Source of the DNA: VXNE01 sp965248075
GTDB lineage: Bacteria > Pseudomonadota > Gammaproteobacteria > Pseudomonadales > Azotimanducaceae
Length of the DNA: 64,000 nucleotides
Direction: 5' to 3'
Assembly (NCBI GenBank): GCA_965248075.1
Contig: CBDFIL010000003.1
Location: forward strand, 1,240,001-1,304,000
Shown: positions 16,809 to 25,171 of the stretch, piece after piece
How positions within the stretch are numbered: position 1 is the stretch's first letter
Layout of the letters: each line of letters begins with the position of its first letter
Position numbers and translations under genes: made by a program
The notes under the pieces: generated by a model
What the model was told of the DNA's origin: nothing
Seen by the model: only the letters and a program-made list of their open reading frames with translations
Database searches by the model: none

Positions 16809-19310
16809 TCACAACTCCCGCAACACCAGCACCGGCGGCGACCGCACGAGCTTGCGCGTACCGGCGTAGCCGATGGCGGCGATCAGCACCGCGCCAACCG
16901 CCGGACCTGCAAGCCAGAGCCACGGGTGCAGGTCGTAGCCGAGTTCGAAAACCTGTGCGCGCAACACGCTGACCGTGGTCTCCGCGCCGATCACGGCGAC
17001 GACCCCCGCGAACGCGCCGAGCACCGCGAACTCCGCCGTCAGGGCGCCCGCGATGAGCCGCGTGGTGCCGCCGAGCGCGCGCACCAGCGCGTGTTCCTTC
17101 ATGCGCGCCTCGTGGCTTGCCTGGATGGAGGCGACGAGTACCAGGGCGCCGGCGCCGAGCACGAGACCGAGCACCAGCTCGATCGCCTGCGTCACCCGGG
17201 CCACGATGCTCCGCACCTGGCGGACGATCTCGTCGACCTCGATCACGGTGATGGTCGGATGCTCCGAAAGGAGGCGATTGAGGAATCGCTTGCCGCCCGG
17301 CTGGAGGTGGAAACTGGTCATGTGCGTCGTCGCGAAATCGGCCAGCGCAGCGCGCGAGAAAACGATGAAGAAGTTGGGCTGCAGGCTGTCCCACTCGACG
17401 CGCCGCGTATTCGCGATACGGGCGGTGACCGGCAGCCCGCCGATGTCGAACGCGAGTTCGTCCCCGACCGCGAGCCCGAACATGGCGGCATAGTCCGCCT
17501 CGAGCGAGATGAGCGCCTCGCTGGAATCCTCAGGCCACCACGCACCCTCCACGAGGACGTTGTTGCCAGGCAGCGTCTCCGACCAGGTGAGGTTTCGCTC
17601 GGAGCGCAGTCGCGGCCCCTCCATGCCCCGACGCCGGGTTTCCTCCCATGCCTCGGCGGGCTCGCCATTCACGCTCGTCACCCGGCCCCGGATCATCGGG
17701 AACAGACGCCCGTCGTAGTCGGTGTGTTCGGTCAGAAGCGCCTGCACCGCGCCCACCTCGTCCTGCGCCACGTTCATCACGAAATGGTTCGGCGCGTTCT
17801 CGGGCAGTTGCGCGCGCCACTCGTCCAGTAGCGCGGTGCGTATCAGGAAGAGGATCAGCAGCAGCATGATCGCGATGCCGAAGATCGTGATCTGCGCGAC
17901 GTTCTCCCGGTAGCGGCGTTGCAGCCCCGCGAGCGCCAGCCGCCAGGCGCTGCCGGCCTGCATGCCGACCACCCGTCCACCGCGCAGCAGGGCAAGTGCG
18001 AGGACGGCGAACGCGCCACAGACTCCGACGCCGCCGACCAGCGCCCACAACGTGAGCCACACATCGCCGCTGTACCACACCAGGAGCCCCAGGCCGCCCA
18101 GGGCGGCCGAGCCGTACGTGAGCGCCTGCGATGCCGCCCCCGCGTGCACGTCCCGCCGCATCACGCGCATGGGGGAGACATTGCGCAACGCGACCAGCGG
18201 CGGCAGCGCGAAGGCGAGCAGGCAGACGAAGCCGGTCGCCGCGCCGACCGCCAGGGGTCGCGGTCCCGGCCACGGCAGAGACGCGGGGAGGTACGCCGAG
18301 AGCGCCGACACGATGGCGAAGTGCACCACGCCGCCGAGCACCAGCCCCGACACCACCCCGACCGCACCCACCGCGCTCAACACCCCGAGGTAGCCCCACT
18401 GAACCTCCGCCGGCGTTGCGCCAAGCGTCTTCAGGACGCCGACGTGATCGTAGTGACGCCGCGCATAGCGGTGCGCGCCCAGAGCGACCGCGACCCCCGC
18501 AAGCAGCACGGCGAGCAGGCCCCCGAGCAGCAGAAAGCTCTCTGCCCGATCCAGCGCCTCCCCGATCGAGGGGTTCGCGTCCGCAATGCCACGCCACCGG
18601 TAGTTCGGCGCGAGGTCCGCATCGATGGCGTCCCTGAGGTCCGCCAGGGCAGCGTCGTTGCCGGCGAGCAACAGCCGATAGCCCACGCGACTCCCCGGCT
18701 GGATCACCCGCGTTGCCGGCACGTCTTCCACGCGCATCAGGAGGCGCGGGCCCAGATCGAAGAAGCTGCCGCCACGGTCCGGCTCGCCGGCCAGGACGTG
18801 GGCTATGCGCAGCCGCGCATAGCCCACGGAGACGGTGTCGCCCACCGCAAGTCCGAGCGCCGGGAAGAGACGCGAGTCGAGCCACACCTCGCCGCGTCCC
18901 GGCACGGAGTCCGTCACGCGCGCCACGCCGAAGGGTTCGTCGGCCACCCGCAACACGCCGCGGAGCGGATAGAAGGAACCCACGGCCTTGACGGATACCA
19001 GCTGACTGCGCGCTGCGGCGGAAGCGTCCGCGAAGAGCATCGAGGGAAACGACACCACGTCCGTCTGCACGATGCCACGCACCGCCGCCGCGTCCCGAAA
19101 GGCTTCCGGTATCGGGCGCGTCGAACCGACCACGCGGTCCGCGCCGAGAAATGTGGTCGACTCCGACACCAACGCCTCGCGCAGCCGATCCACGAAGAGA
19201 CCGATGGCCGTGACCGCCCCGACGGCCACCACCACGGCCGCCAGCAACAGCCGCAACTCCCCCGCCCGCCAGTCCCGAACGGCGAGCCGCAGTACCAGGC
19301 GCCAGGTCAC
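16809..19310 (-). CDS. ybbP: ABC transporter permease of the YbbP/FtsX type
   Basis: 833 residues. Ten hydrophobic segments in the FtsX/MacB arrangement are separated by large periplasmic domains (residues about 45-240 and 500-690). It pairs with the ATPase encoded immediately upstream: the GTG at 19310 overlaps the ATPase stop as GTGA. Together with the divergent tesA gene this reproduces the ybbA-ybbP/tesA locus of many proteobacteria. The complex is thought to extract or export envelope lipids or lipoproteins; the substrate is unproven. Confidence 0.88.
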   Translation of the reverse strand: MTWRLVLRLAVRDWRAGELRLLLAAVVVAVGAVTAIGLFVDRLREALVSESTTFLGADRVVGSTRPIPEAFRDAAAVRGIVQTDVVSFPSMLFADASAAARSQLVSVKAVGSFYPLRGVLRVADEPFGVARVTDSVPGRGEVWLDSRLFPALGLAVGDTVSVGYARLRIAHVLAGEPDRGGSFFDLGPRLLMRVEDVPATRVIQPGSRVGYRLLLAGNDAALADLRDAIDADLAPNYRWRGIADANPSIGEALDRAESFLLLGGLLAVLLAGVAVALGAHRYARRHYDHVGVLKTLGATPAEVQWGYLGVLSAVGAVGVVSGLVLGGVVHFAIVSALSAYLPASLPWPGPRPLAVGAATGFVCLLAFALPPLVALRNVSPMRVMRRDVHAGAASQALTYGSAALGGLGLLVWYSGDVWLTLWALVGGVGVCGAFAVLALALLRGGRVVGMQAGSAWRLALAGLQRRYRENVAQITIFGIAIMLLLILFLIRTALLDEWRAQLPENAPNHFVMNVAQDEVGAVQALLTEHTDYDGRLFPMIRGRVTSVNGEPAEAWEETRRRGMEGPRLRSERNLTWSETLPGNNVLVEGAWWPEDSSEALISLEADYAAMFGLAVGDELAFDIGGLPVTARIANTRRVEWDSLQPNFFIVFSRAALADFATTHMTSFHLQPGGKRFLNRLLSEHPTITVIEVDEIVRQVRSIVARVTQAIELVLGLVLGAGALVLVASIQASHEARMKEHALVRALGGTTRLIAGALTAEFAVLGAFAGVVAVIGAETTVSVLRAQVFELGYDLHPWLWLAGPAVGAVLIAAIGYAGTRKLVRSPPVLVLREL

Positions 19311-19993
19311 GAGGCGACCCGGCCTCCGTCCAGGGTGACGATGCGGTTGCAGCGGTCCGCGAGAGCCGCGTCGTGCGTCACCAGCACGAGTGTCGCGCCC
19401 GACTCGACATTGAGTTCGAACAGGAGGTCGATCACCCGCCGGCCGGTCGCCGTGTCCAGATTGCCGGTGGGCTCGTCGGCGAACAGCACTTTGGGCCGCG
19501 ACGCGAACGCCCGCGCGATGGCCACGCGCTGTTGCTCACCGCCGGACAGTTCGCGCGGATAGTGGGTGACGCGGGAAGCAAGCCCAACCCGGTCGAGGAA
19601 CTGTCGCGCGTCTTCCCGCGCCCCCGCATCGCCGCGCAACTCGGAGGGCAGCATCACGTTCTCGAGTGCCGACAGGCTGTCGATGAGCTGAAAGGACTGG
19701 AACACGAAACCGATGGAGCGCCCGCGCACGCGCGCACGCTGCTCCTCCGACATCGCCGTGATCTCCTCGCCGTCGAGCCAGACATCTCCGGCAGTGGGCA
19801 GATCGAGCCCCGCAAGGATGCCCAGCAGAGTGGTCTTGCCCGAACCCGAGGCGCCGACCACCGCCACGGATTCGCCGCGAGCGGCATCGAAGTCGACGCC
19901 GTCGAGGATGGACAGCTCGCCCTCCGCGGTCGGCACAGCCTTGCTGACGGCACGGGCGCGCAGGATCGGCGATTCTGTGGAACCGTTGTTCAT
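19307..19993 (-). CDS. ybbA: ABC transporter ATPase YbbA (LolD-like)
   Basis: 228 residues. Walker A GASGSGKTT at 47-55, Q-loop region FVFQSFQL, signature LSGGEQQRVAIARA and Walker B VLFADEPTGNLD are all intact, in the MacB/LolD subfamily. It powers the permease encoded directly downstream. ATG 19993 lies 189 bases from the divergent tesA start, so regulatory sites for both must be in that gap. Confidence 0.92.
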   Translation of the reverse strand: MNNGSTESPILRARAVSKAVPTAEGELSILDGVDFDAARGESVAVVGASGSGKTTLLGILAGLDLPTAGDVWLDGEEITAMSEEQRARVRGRSIGFVFQSFQLIDSLSALENVMLPSELRGDAGAREDARQFLDRVGLASRVTHYPRELSGGEQQRVAIARAFASRPKVLFADEPTGNLDTATGRRVIDLLFELNVESGATLVLVTHDAALADRCNRIVTLDGGRVAS

Positions 19994-20182
19994 TCGGGTG
20001 TCGGATGACTTTCAAATACCGGCGGGAGGGCGCGACGCCTGGGGCCGCCCGACGGTTTGGCGCAGGCCGCTCGCGATGCCCCACCTGCCATTTCCACCGC
20101 ACCCGCGCCGGACTGCCCGCGGATCCGCTGGGTTGCTGGCCGCATAGACTACCATTGCGCGAAATAGACCGTCGGTGCCACC

Positions 20183-20824
20183 TTGAGACTGCTGCCCATC
20201 GCCCTCCTCCTGTCGGCGCCCGCCATCGGCGCGCTCGCCCTCGACGCGCCCGCCGACGCGCCGCCTGCAGCGGGCGGGGGCGCCACCATCCTGGTCGTCG
20301 GGGACAGTCTGAGCGCCGCCTACGGCATGGCGCCGGAGCACGGCTGGGTCCACCTGCTCGCCGCGCGCCTCGCCGAGACGGACAGCGCGTACCGGGTGGT
20401 CAACGCCAGCGTGAGCGGCGAGACGACCGCGGGCGGCCTGGGGCGCATCGCGGCAGTCCTGGACCGGCACCGACCGGGCATCGTCATCCTGGAACTCGGC
20501 GGCAACGACGGTCTGCGCGGCTATCCCGTGGAGTCCATCCGCAAGAACCTCGCCACGATGGTCGACGCGGCGCTGGGCCGCGATGCACAGGTGATCCTGG
20601 TGGGCATGCAGATGACGCCCAACCTGGGACCGCGCTATACCGACGGCTTCCGGGACGCCTTCGGCGAAGTCAGCACCACGCTCGGCACGGAACTGGTGCC
20701 GTTTCTGCTCGAGGGGATCGATCCGGAGACCATGTTGCAACCCGACGGCATCCACCCCACGGCCGAAGTCCAGCCGATCCTGCTCGACAACGTCTGGAAA
20801 GTGCTGGCCCCGCTGCTGCGCTGA
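20183..20824 (+). CDS. tesA: Periplasmic GDSL esterase TesA
   Basis: 213 residues with a signal peptide (residues 1-20). The nucleophile is in VVGDSLSAAYGM (Ser42), the oxyanion block in ELGGNDGLRG, and the Asp/His pair in PDGIHPT: the SGNH hydrolase blocks I, III and V. TesA is a periplasmic acyl-CoA thioesterase, lysophospholipase and arylesterase. Start is TTG 20183, the only start codon placing the signal peptide at the N-terminus. Divergent from ybbAP as in Escherichia coli. Confidence 0.93.
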   Translation: MRLLPIALLLSAPAIGALALDAPADAPPAAGGGATILVVGDSLSAAYGMAPEHGWVHLLAARLAETDSAYRVVNASVSGETTAGGLGRIAAVLDRHRPGIVILELGGNDGLRGYPVESIRKNLATMVDAALGRDAQVILVGMQMTPNLGPRYTDGFRDAFGEVSTTLGTELVPFLLEGIDPETMLQPDGIHPTAEVQPILLDNVWKVLAPLLR

Positions 20825-20838
20825 GCGGTGGTCTTCGG

Positions 20839-21168
20839 CTACACCTCCCCCACCTCCCCCGCCTTCCCCCCGAGACACGGCGGCGACATCGGTGCGTCAC
20901 CGAACCGCTTGCGCCAGTCCGCTGGCGTATAGGTGTGCAACGCGAGGGCGTGGACGGGGCCGGCGAGCTCTTCCGCCAGGACGGCGTTGACCATCCGATG
21001 CCGTTCGATCAGCCGACGCCCCTCGAACCCCTCCGTGACCAGGACGACGCGGAAGTGCGACTCTGATCCGGGCGGGACGTTGTGGTTGCCGCTCTCGTTC
21101 TCGACGACGAGGTGCGCCGGGGCAAGGGCCTCGGCAAGTCTGGTTTCGATGGTCTCCCGCACGCTCAC
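20839..21168 (-). CDS. bolA: BolA family protein
   Basis: 109 residues. HFRVVLVTEGFEGRRLIERH and the VHALALHTYTPADW end are the BolA class II KH-like fold. BolA proteins bind monothiol glutaredoxins with shared Fe-S clusters and affect cell shape and stress responses. GTG 21168 is preceded by GGAGG at 8 bases, which decides the start over the longer frame. The C-terminal tail is extended and Gly/Pro-rich. Confidence 0.88.
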   Translation of the reverse strand: MSVRETIETRLAEALAPAHLVVENESGNHNVPPGSESHFRVVLVTEGFEGRRLIERHRMVNAVLAEELAGPVHALALHTYTPADWRKRFGDAPMSPPCLGGKAGEVGEV

Positions 21169-21225
21169 GTCGTTTCCTCCCCGCCTTCTGCGCCGCGTGA
21201 CTCCCCTGGCACGGTAGCCCGATCC

Positions 21226-21253
21226 TTGCGGTTGCGCGGACGCGGGATAATAT
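21226..21253 (+). promoter_or_regulatory. Likely promoter of yaaA
   Basis: TTGCGG, 16 bases, then TAATAT inside an AT-rich patch that stands out from the surrounding GC. Initiation near 21260 would give a leader of about 115 bases to the yaaA ATG. The same AT patch could also serve bolA on the other strand. Confidence 0.45.
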
Positions 21254-21372
21254 AGTCTGTTCGCCATCGAAAGGGGCCGTCTCCCCGATCGCGGGGCAGG
21301 CCGCCGGACGGTTCGAATTTTCTGGGCCGCAAACGGTTTGAGGCCCTGTCGATCGAAGGAGGCCGCGTAGCC

Positions 21373-22149
21373 ATGCTGTTGGTCATCTCACCCGCGAAGT
21401 CGCTGGATTTCGACTCCGCCGCCCCGACGCGCAAGCACTCCCAGCCAGGGTTCCTCCCCGACTCCCAGGCGCTGGTCGACCGCCTGAAGGATCTCGGGCC
21501 CGGCGAGATCTCCGATCTGATGCACATCAGCACCAGACTCGGCGAGCTCAACTGCGACCGTTTCAACGAATGGTCGCGGCCCTTCACGCGCAAGAACGCG
21601 AAACAGGCGGTGCTCGCCTTCAAGGGCGATGTCTACATGGGAATGGAAGCGTGGAACTTCTCGGAACGGGATTTCGCCTGGGCCCAGCGACGCGTCCGGA
21701 TCCTGTCGGGCCTGTACGGTCTCCTGAAGCCGCTCGACCTCATCCAGCCCTATCGCCTCGAGATGGGCACCCCCTTCGCGAATCCGCGCGGCAAGGACCT
21801 CTACGCCTTCTGGAGCGAACGGCTGACGGACACGCTGCGCTGCGAACTCGACGGCCATCGTGCGCGCACCCTCGTCAATCTCGCGTCCAACGAATACTGG
21901 AATGCCGTCGAGCCGGCCCGCCTCGATGCGCGGGTCGTCACCCCGGTGTTCAAGGACCTGAAAAACGGGCGTTACATGTTCGTGAGCTTCTTCGCGAAAA
22001 AGGCGCGCGGAGCCATGGTGAGCTTCGTCGTGCGCAACCGCATCGACACCGTCAAGGGTCTCAAGGACTTCGACTGGCAGGGCTACCGGTTCTCGAAGGA
22101 GCAGTCGAGCGCCGACGGGCTCGTGTTCCTGCGCGACCGGGCCGTTTGA
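21373..22149 (+). CDS. yaaA: Peroxide stress protein YaaA (DUF328)
   Basis: 258 residues. The hallmark N-terminus MLLVISPAKSLDF, then HISTRL, ARILSGLYGLLKP-like and the region around YRLEMG are the YaaA/UPF0246 family pattern over its full length. YaaA lowers free iron during peroxide stress, protecting DNA and proteins. Strong AAGGAGG Shine-Dalgarno at 21356-21362, about 10 bases before the ATG. Confidence 0.95.
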   Translation: MLLVISPAKSLDFDSAAPTRKHSQPGFLPDSQALVDRLKDLGPGEISDLMHISTRLGELNCDRFNEWSRPFTRKNAKQAVLAFKGDVYMGMEAWNFSERDFAWAQRRVRILSGLYGLLKPLDLIQPYRLEMGTPFANPRGKDLYAFWSERLTDTLRCELDGHRARTLVNLASNEYWNAVEPARLDARVVTPVFKDLKNGRYMFVSFFAKKARGAMVSFVVRNRIDTVKGLKDFDWQGYRFSKEQSSADGLVFLRDRAV

Positions 22150-22177
22150 CCGGACGTTCCTCCCTGGGCCACCGGCG

Positions 22178-22963
22178 TCAACGAGAGCCCGGTCCGTCGG
22201 TGGGCGCGTCGGTGATCAGCAGGAGATCGCCGAGTTGCGCCTTGCGCAGCTTCACCGGATTGCTCTTCGCACCGATGTTCAGCATCTCCACGAACAACGA
22301 GAATCCCATCGCGAAGTAGATGTAGCCCTTGGGAACGTGCAGGCCCGCGCCCTCCGCCGCGAGGGCGAAACCGATGATCAGCAGGAACGAGAGCGCCAGC
22401 ATCTTGAGCGCCGGATGATCCTCGATGAAGCGGCTGACCGGACCCGCCGCGACCATCATCACCAGCACGGCGGTGACGATCGCGGCGATCATCACGGGCA
22501 GGTCCTGGACCAGCCCGACCGCCGTGATGACCGAGTCGAGCGAAAAGACGATATCGATCACGGCGATCTGAAACAGCACGAGACCGAGGCTCGCAACCGC
22601 GACGCCGCCGCCATCATCCGGCGCGTGATACTCGAGGGAGTTGTGCATCTCCCGGGTCGACTTGGCGATGAGGAATGCGCCCCCGCCGATCAGGATGATG
22701 TCCCGCCAGGAAATCCCGTGGCCAAACACTTCGAAGAGCTCCGCCGACAGGCTCATGATCCACGACAGCGACACCAGCAGCGCGATCCGCATCAGCATGG
22801 CGAGGCTCAGCCCGAGCAGGCGTGCCTTCGCGCGCTGATGCTCCCGGAGCCTGCCGGTCAGGATCGAGATGAAGACGATGTTGTCGATGCCGAGAACGAT
22901 CTCGAGGAGCGACAACGTCAGGAAGGCGAACCACGCCTCCGGATTGGCAAGCAGGTCGAACAT
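22178..22963 (-). CDS. TerC-family membrane protein
   Basis: 261 residues, about seven hydrophobic segments. The TerC signatures ETVLGIDN-like (LEIVLGIDNIVFIS) and VIDIVFSLDSVITAVG supply paired acidic residues within membrane helices. Members transport or load metal ions such as manganese, often for exported proteins. ATG 22963 is chosen as the first residue of the hydrophobic domain. It converges with yaaA and diverges from the DUF1244 gene, leaving 44 bases for both promoters. Confidence 0.9.
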   Translation of the reverse strand: MFDLLANPEAWFAFLTLSLLEIVLGIDNIVFISILTGRLREHQRAKARLLGLSLAMLMRIALLVSLSWIMSLSAELFEVFGHGISWRDIILIGGGAFLIAKSTREMHNSLEYHAPDDGGGVAVASLGLVLFQIAVIDIVFSLDSVITAVGLVQDLPVMIAAIVTAVLVMMVAAGPVSRFIEDHPALKMLALSFLLIIGFALAAEGAGLHVPKGYIYFAMGFSLFVEMLNIGAKSNPVKLRKAQLGDLLLITDAPTDGPGSR

Positions 22964-23007
22964 GGGCTTATCATGGTTGGCGTTACCGCAATGAGCGGAA
23001 GTACAAC

Positions 23008-23313
23008 ATGGCTGCAGACCGCTACGAAACCGCTGCCGAGGTCCTCGAGGCCGCGGTGTTCCGTCGCCTCCTTGCACATCTCGACGAGCACAAGGAGGTG
23101 CAGAACATCGATCTCATGAACCTCGCCGGCTTCTGCCGCAACTGCCTGTCGAAGTGGTATGTGGCGGCTGCCGAGGAGCAGGGCACGCCGGTGGACTACG
23201 ACCGGGCCCGGGAGATCGTCTACGGAATGCCCTACGCCGAGTGGAAAGAGAAACATCAGCCCGAGGCGACGCCGGAACAGCTCGCGGCGCTGCAACGTCA
23301 GCAACAGCAGTAG
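23008..23313 (+). CDS. DUF1244 family protein
   Basis: 101 residues. The compact helical protein has the family core LMNLAGFCRNCLSKWY followed by AREIVYGMPYAEWK, with two conserved cysteines (CRNC). Function is unknown; the structure of family members is known but not the role. The Gln-rich C-terminal tail is probably disordered. Divergent from the TerC-like gene. Confidence 0.88.
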   Translation: MAADRYETAAEVLEAAVFRRLLAHLDEHKEVQNIDLMNLAGFCRNCLSKWYVAAAEEQGTPVDYDRAREIVYGMPYAEWKEKHQPEATPEQLAALQRQQQQ

Positions 23314-23369
23314 CGGAGGGTTCGCCGCGACGGCGCGGAGCGTCCCGGCGATCCGGCGTCGCCGCGCTG

Positions 23370-23975
23370 GTGGTGGCCGTCCCGATCCTGGCCCTGGCTG
23401 TCGCCGTCCTGCTCGAATTGCGCTCCTCCGAAGGCCTCGCGGTCCGTTACGCCGTGCTCGACCGATCGGGGTGGTTGGGCGACGCCATCCGTCGACGCAT
23501 GGTCGCCGATGACGTCGCGGCATTCCTGGACGCCCTCGCCAGGGCACCGCGAGACGATCCGCTCCTCGCCGGGGCAGTCGCCGCGCGCGCGTCTGTCGAA
23601 ACGCCCGTCGTCGAGTTGATCCATACACTCGTCGTCGAGTCGGGTCGCATCCGATCGCCGGCCGACCTGCGGGAGCGGTTCGCCGACTGGTGGATCGAAA
23701 ACGCCCACGCGGTCGTCGTCGCCGCGCCCGGCGTGTCCTTCGCCACCTACGTCGAGGTGCAGCCCGTCAGGCCCCTCGACCACCTCGAGTACATGCTCGA
23801 CGAGGGGCTGCTCGATGGCTACTTCGTGATCCCCGACGACTCCGTGGGTACCGGCGCGATGCCCCGCTACGTGACCCGGCGACGGGACGATCGGGGGCTC
23901 GCCGCCTGGTACCAGGACATCGCGGGAGAGCTGGTCGAGCGTCAGCGCCTGCTGGAGGAGAACGCTGCGCAGTGA
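23370..23975 (+). CDS. Membrane-anchored protein of unknown function
   Basis: About 201 residues if started at GTG 23370. The frame is open further back into the preceding gene, so the start is uncertain. An N-terminal hydrophobic segment (VAVPILALAVAVLLEL) anchors a soluble domain in which PLDHLEYMLDEGLLDGYFVIPDD and RQRLLEENAAQ stand out. I do not recognise the family. It begins shortly after the DUF1244 stop and is followed by lepB, suggesting co-transcription. Confidence 0.6.
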   Translation: MVAVPILALAVAVLLELRSSEGLAVRYAVLDRSGWLGDAIRRRMVADDVAAFLDALARAPRDDPLLAGAVAARASVETPVVELIHTLVVESGRIRSPADLRERFADWWIENAHAVVVAAPGVSFATYVEVQPVRPLDHLEYMLDEGLLDGYFVIPDDSVGTGAMPRYVTRRRDDRGLAAWYQDIAGELVERQRLLEENAAQ

Positions 23976-24045
23976 TGCCTCGCCGGCTTGATCTGCCTCA
24001 GGCCATGCGTTTCAATGTCCGCCCCCATCCTCGGACACCCGACGC

Positions 24046-24735
24046 ATGCAGGAAAGACTCGCCAAGATCTGGCGCGAATGGCGCGGGTTCGCCCTGTTCG
24101 TCGCCGTCATGCTGGTGTTCCGCTCGGCGATCGCCGACTGGAACCAGGTGCCATCGGGGTCCATGCAGCCGACGATCCTCCCGGGCGACCGCATCGTGGT
24201 CGACAAGCTGGCCTACGACCTGCGGGTGCCCTTCACGCTGAAGCGCATCTCACAGTGGTCCGCTCCCGAGCGCGGCGATGTGATCACGTTCCCGTCTCCG
24301 CTCGACGAGCGGCTGTTCGTAAAACGCGTGGTCGGCATGCCGGGCGACACCGTGGAAATGCGACGCAACCGACTGAGCATCAACGGTGTCCCGGCGACCT
24401 ACGAACCGTTGACCGAAGCGGAAATGCGAACGCTGCCGTTGCAGCCCTCGAGCAGCTACAGGCTCTTCCGGGAGACCGTCCTGGAGAGTTCCCGCATCAT
24501 CATGGTGCGAAAGTCGCCCATCGATCCGGGCTACTCGTCGTTCGGTCCCGTGGTGGTGCCCGACGACCACTACCTGGTGCTTGGCGACAACCGGGACAAC
24601 AGCGGCGACTTCCGCAGAATCGGTCCCGTGGCACGCGACCGGGTGCTCGGACGCGCACACGCGATCGCGTTCTCGCTGAACTACGACAACTACTACGCGC
24701 CGCGCATCGACCGATTCTTCACCGACCTGCCGTAG
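24046..24735 (+). CDS. lepB: Signal peptidase I
   Basis: 229 residues. One N-terminal membrane segment (residues 14-31), then box B SGSMQPT with Ser39, box D KRVVGMPGD with Lys93, and box E GDNRDNSGDFR. It cleaves signal peptides at the periplasmic face of the inner membrane. Shorter than the E. coli enzyme and with a single anchor rather than two. Confidence 0.95.
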   Translation: MQERLAKIWREWRGFALFVAVMLVFRSAIADWNQVPSGSMQPTILPGDRIVVDKLAYDLRVPFTLKRISQWSAPERGDVITFPSPLDERLFVKRVVGMPGDTVEMRRNRLSINGVPATYEPLTEAEMRTLPLQPSSSYRLFRETVLESSRIIMVRKSPIDPGYSSFGPVVVPDDHYLVLGDNRDNSGDFRRIGPVARDRVLGRAHAIAFSLNYDNYYAPRIDRFFTDLP

Positions 24736-24768
24736 ACCGGGACCGCGCCGCGCCATCGGCGAGGCGTC

Positions 24769-24972
24769 TCAACGACGCGTCCAGCGAATGACCGCGGCCG
24801 CGAGCGCCGCGAGCAGGGCGAGCACCGCCACAAAGCCGATGCTGGTCACGAGGAAGTCCAGGAGTTCACCGGTATCTATTGCGAAGAAGCGGGCGAGCCA
24901 CGCAATGCCCAAAAAGGCCGCCAGCGCCGCCGGCAGCACCCACCGCATGGAACTGCCGTGCCATCGCGCCAT
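24769..24972 (-). CDS. Small two-helix membrane protein
   Basis: 67 residues with two hydrophobic segments (WVLPAALAAFLGIAWLARFF and TSIGFVAVLALLAALAAAVI) and a basic end. The ATG at 24972 is preceded by AGGA at about 8 bases; the reading frame upstream lacks hydrophobic or coding character. No family recognised. Confidence 0.55.
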   Translation of the reverse strand: MARWHGSSMRWVLPAALAAFLGIAWLARFFAIDTGELLDFLVTSIGFVAVLALLAALAAAVIRWTRR

Positions 24973-25171
24973 GCCGATTCCTGCCTGCGCAACCTCGATG
25001 AGGCTACGATGAACCGCGCCGGACACCGAAGCAAGGGCTCCGCTCCCCAGCCGTCGCGCTCGATGGCCGGGCGTACCGGCGCTATTTATTCCAGACCACG
25101 CTCGCGGTACATTCCCGTCCGCGTCACACCGCACGCGCAAGGAGATCGATCATGCAGGGCTCGGGCAGTAC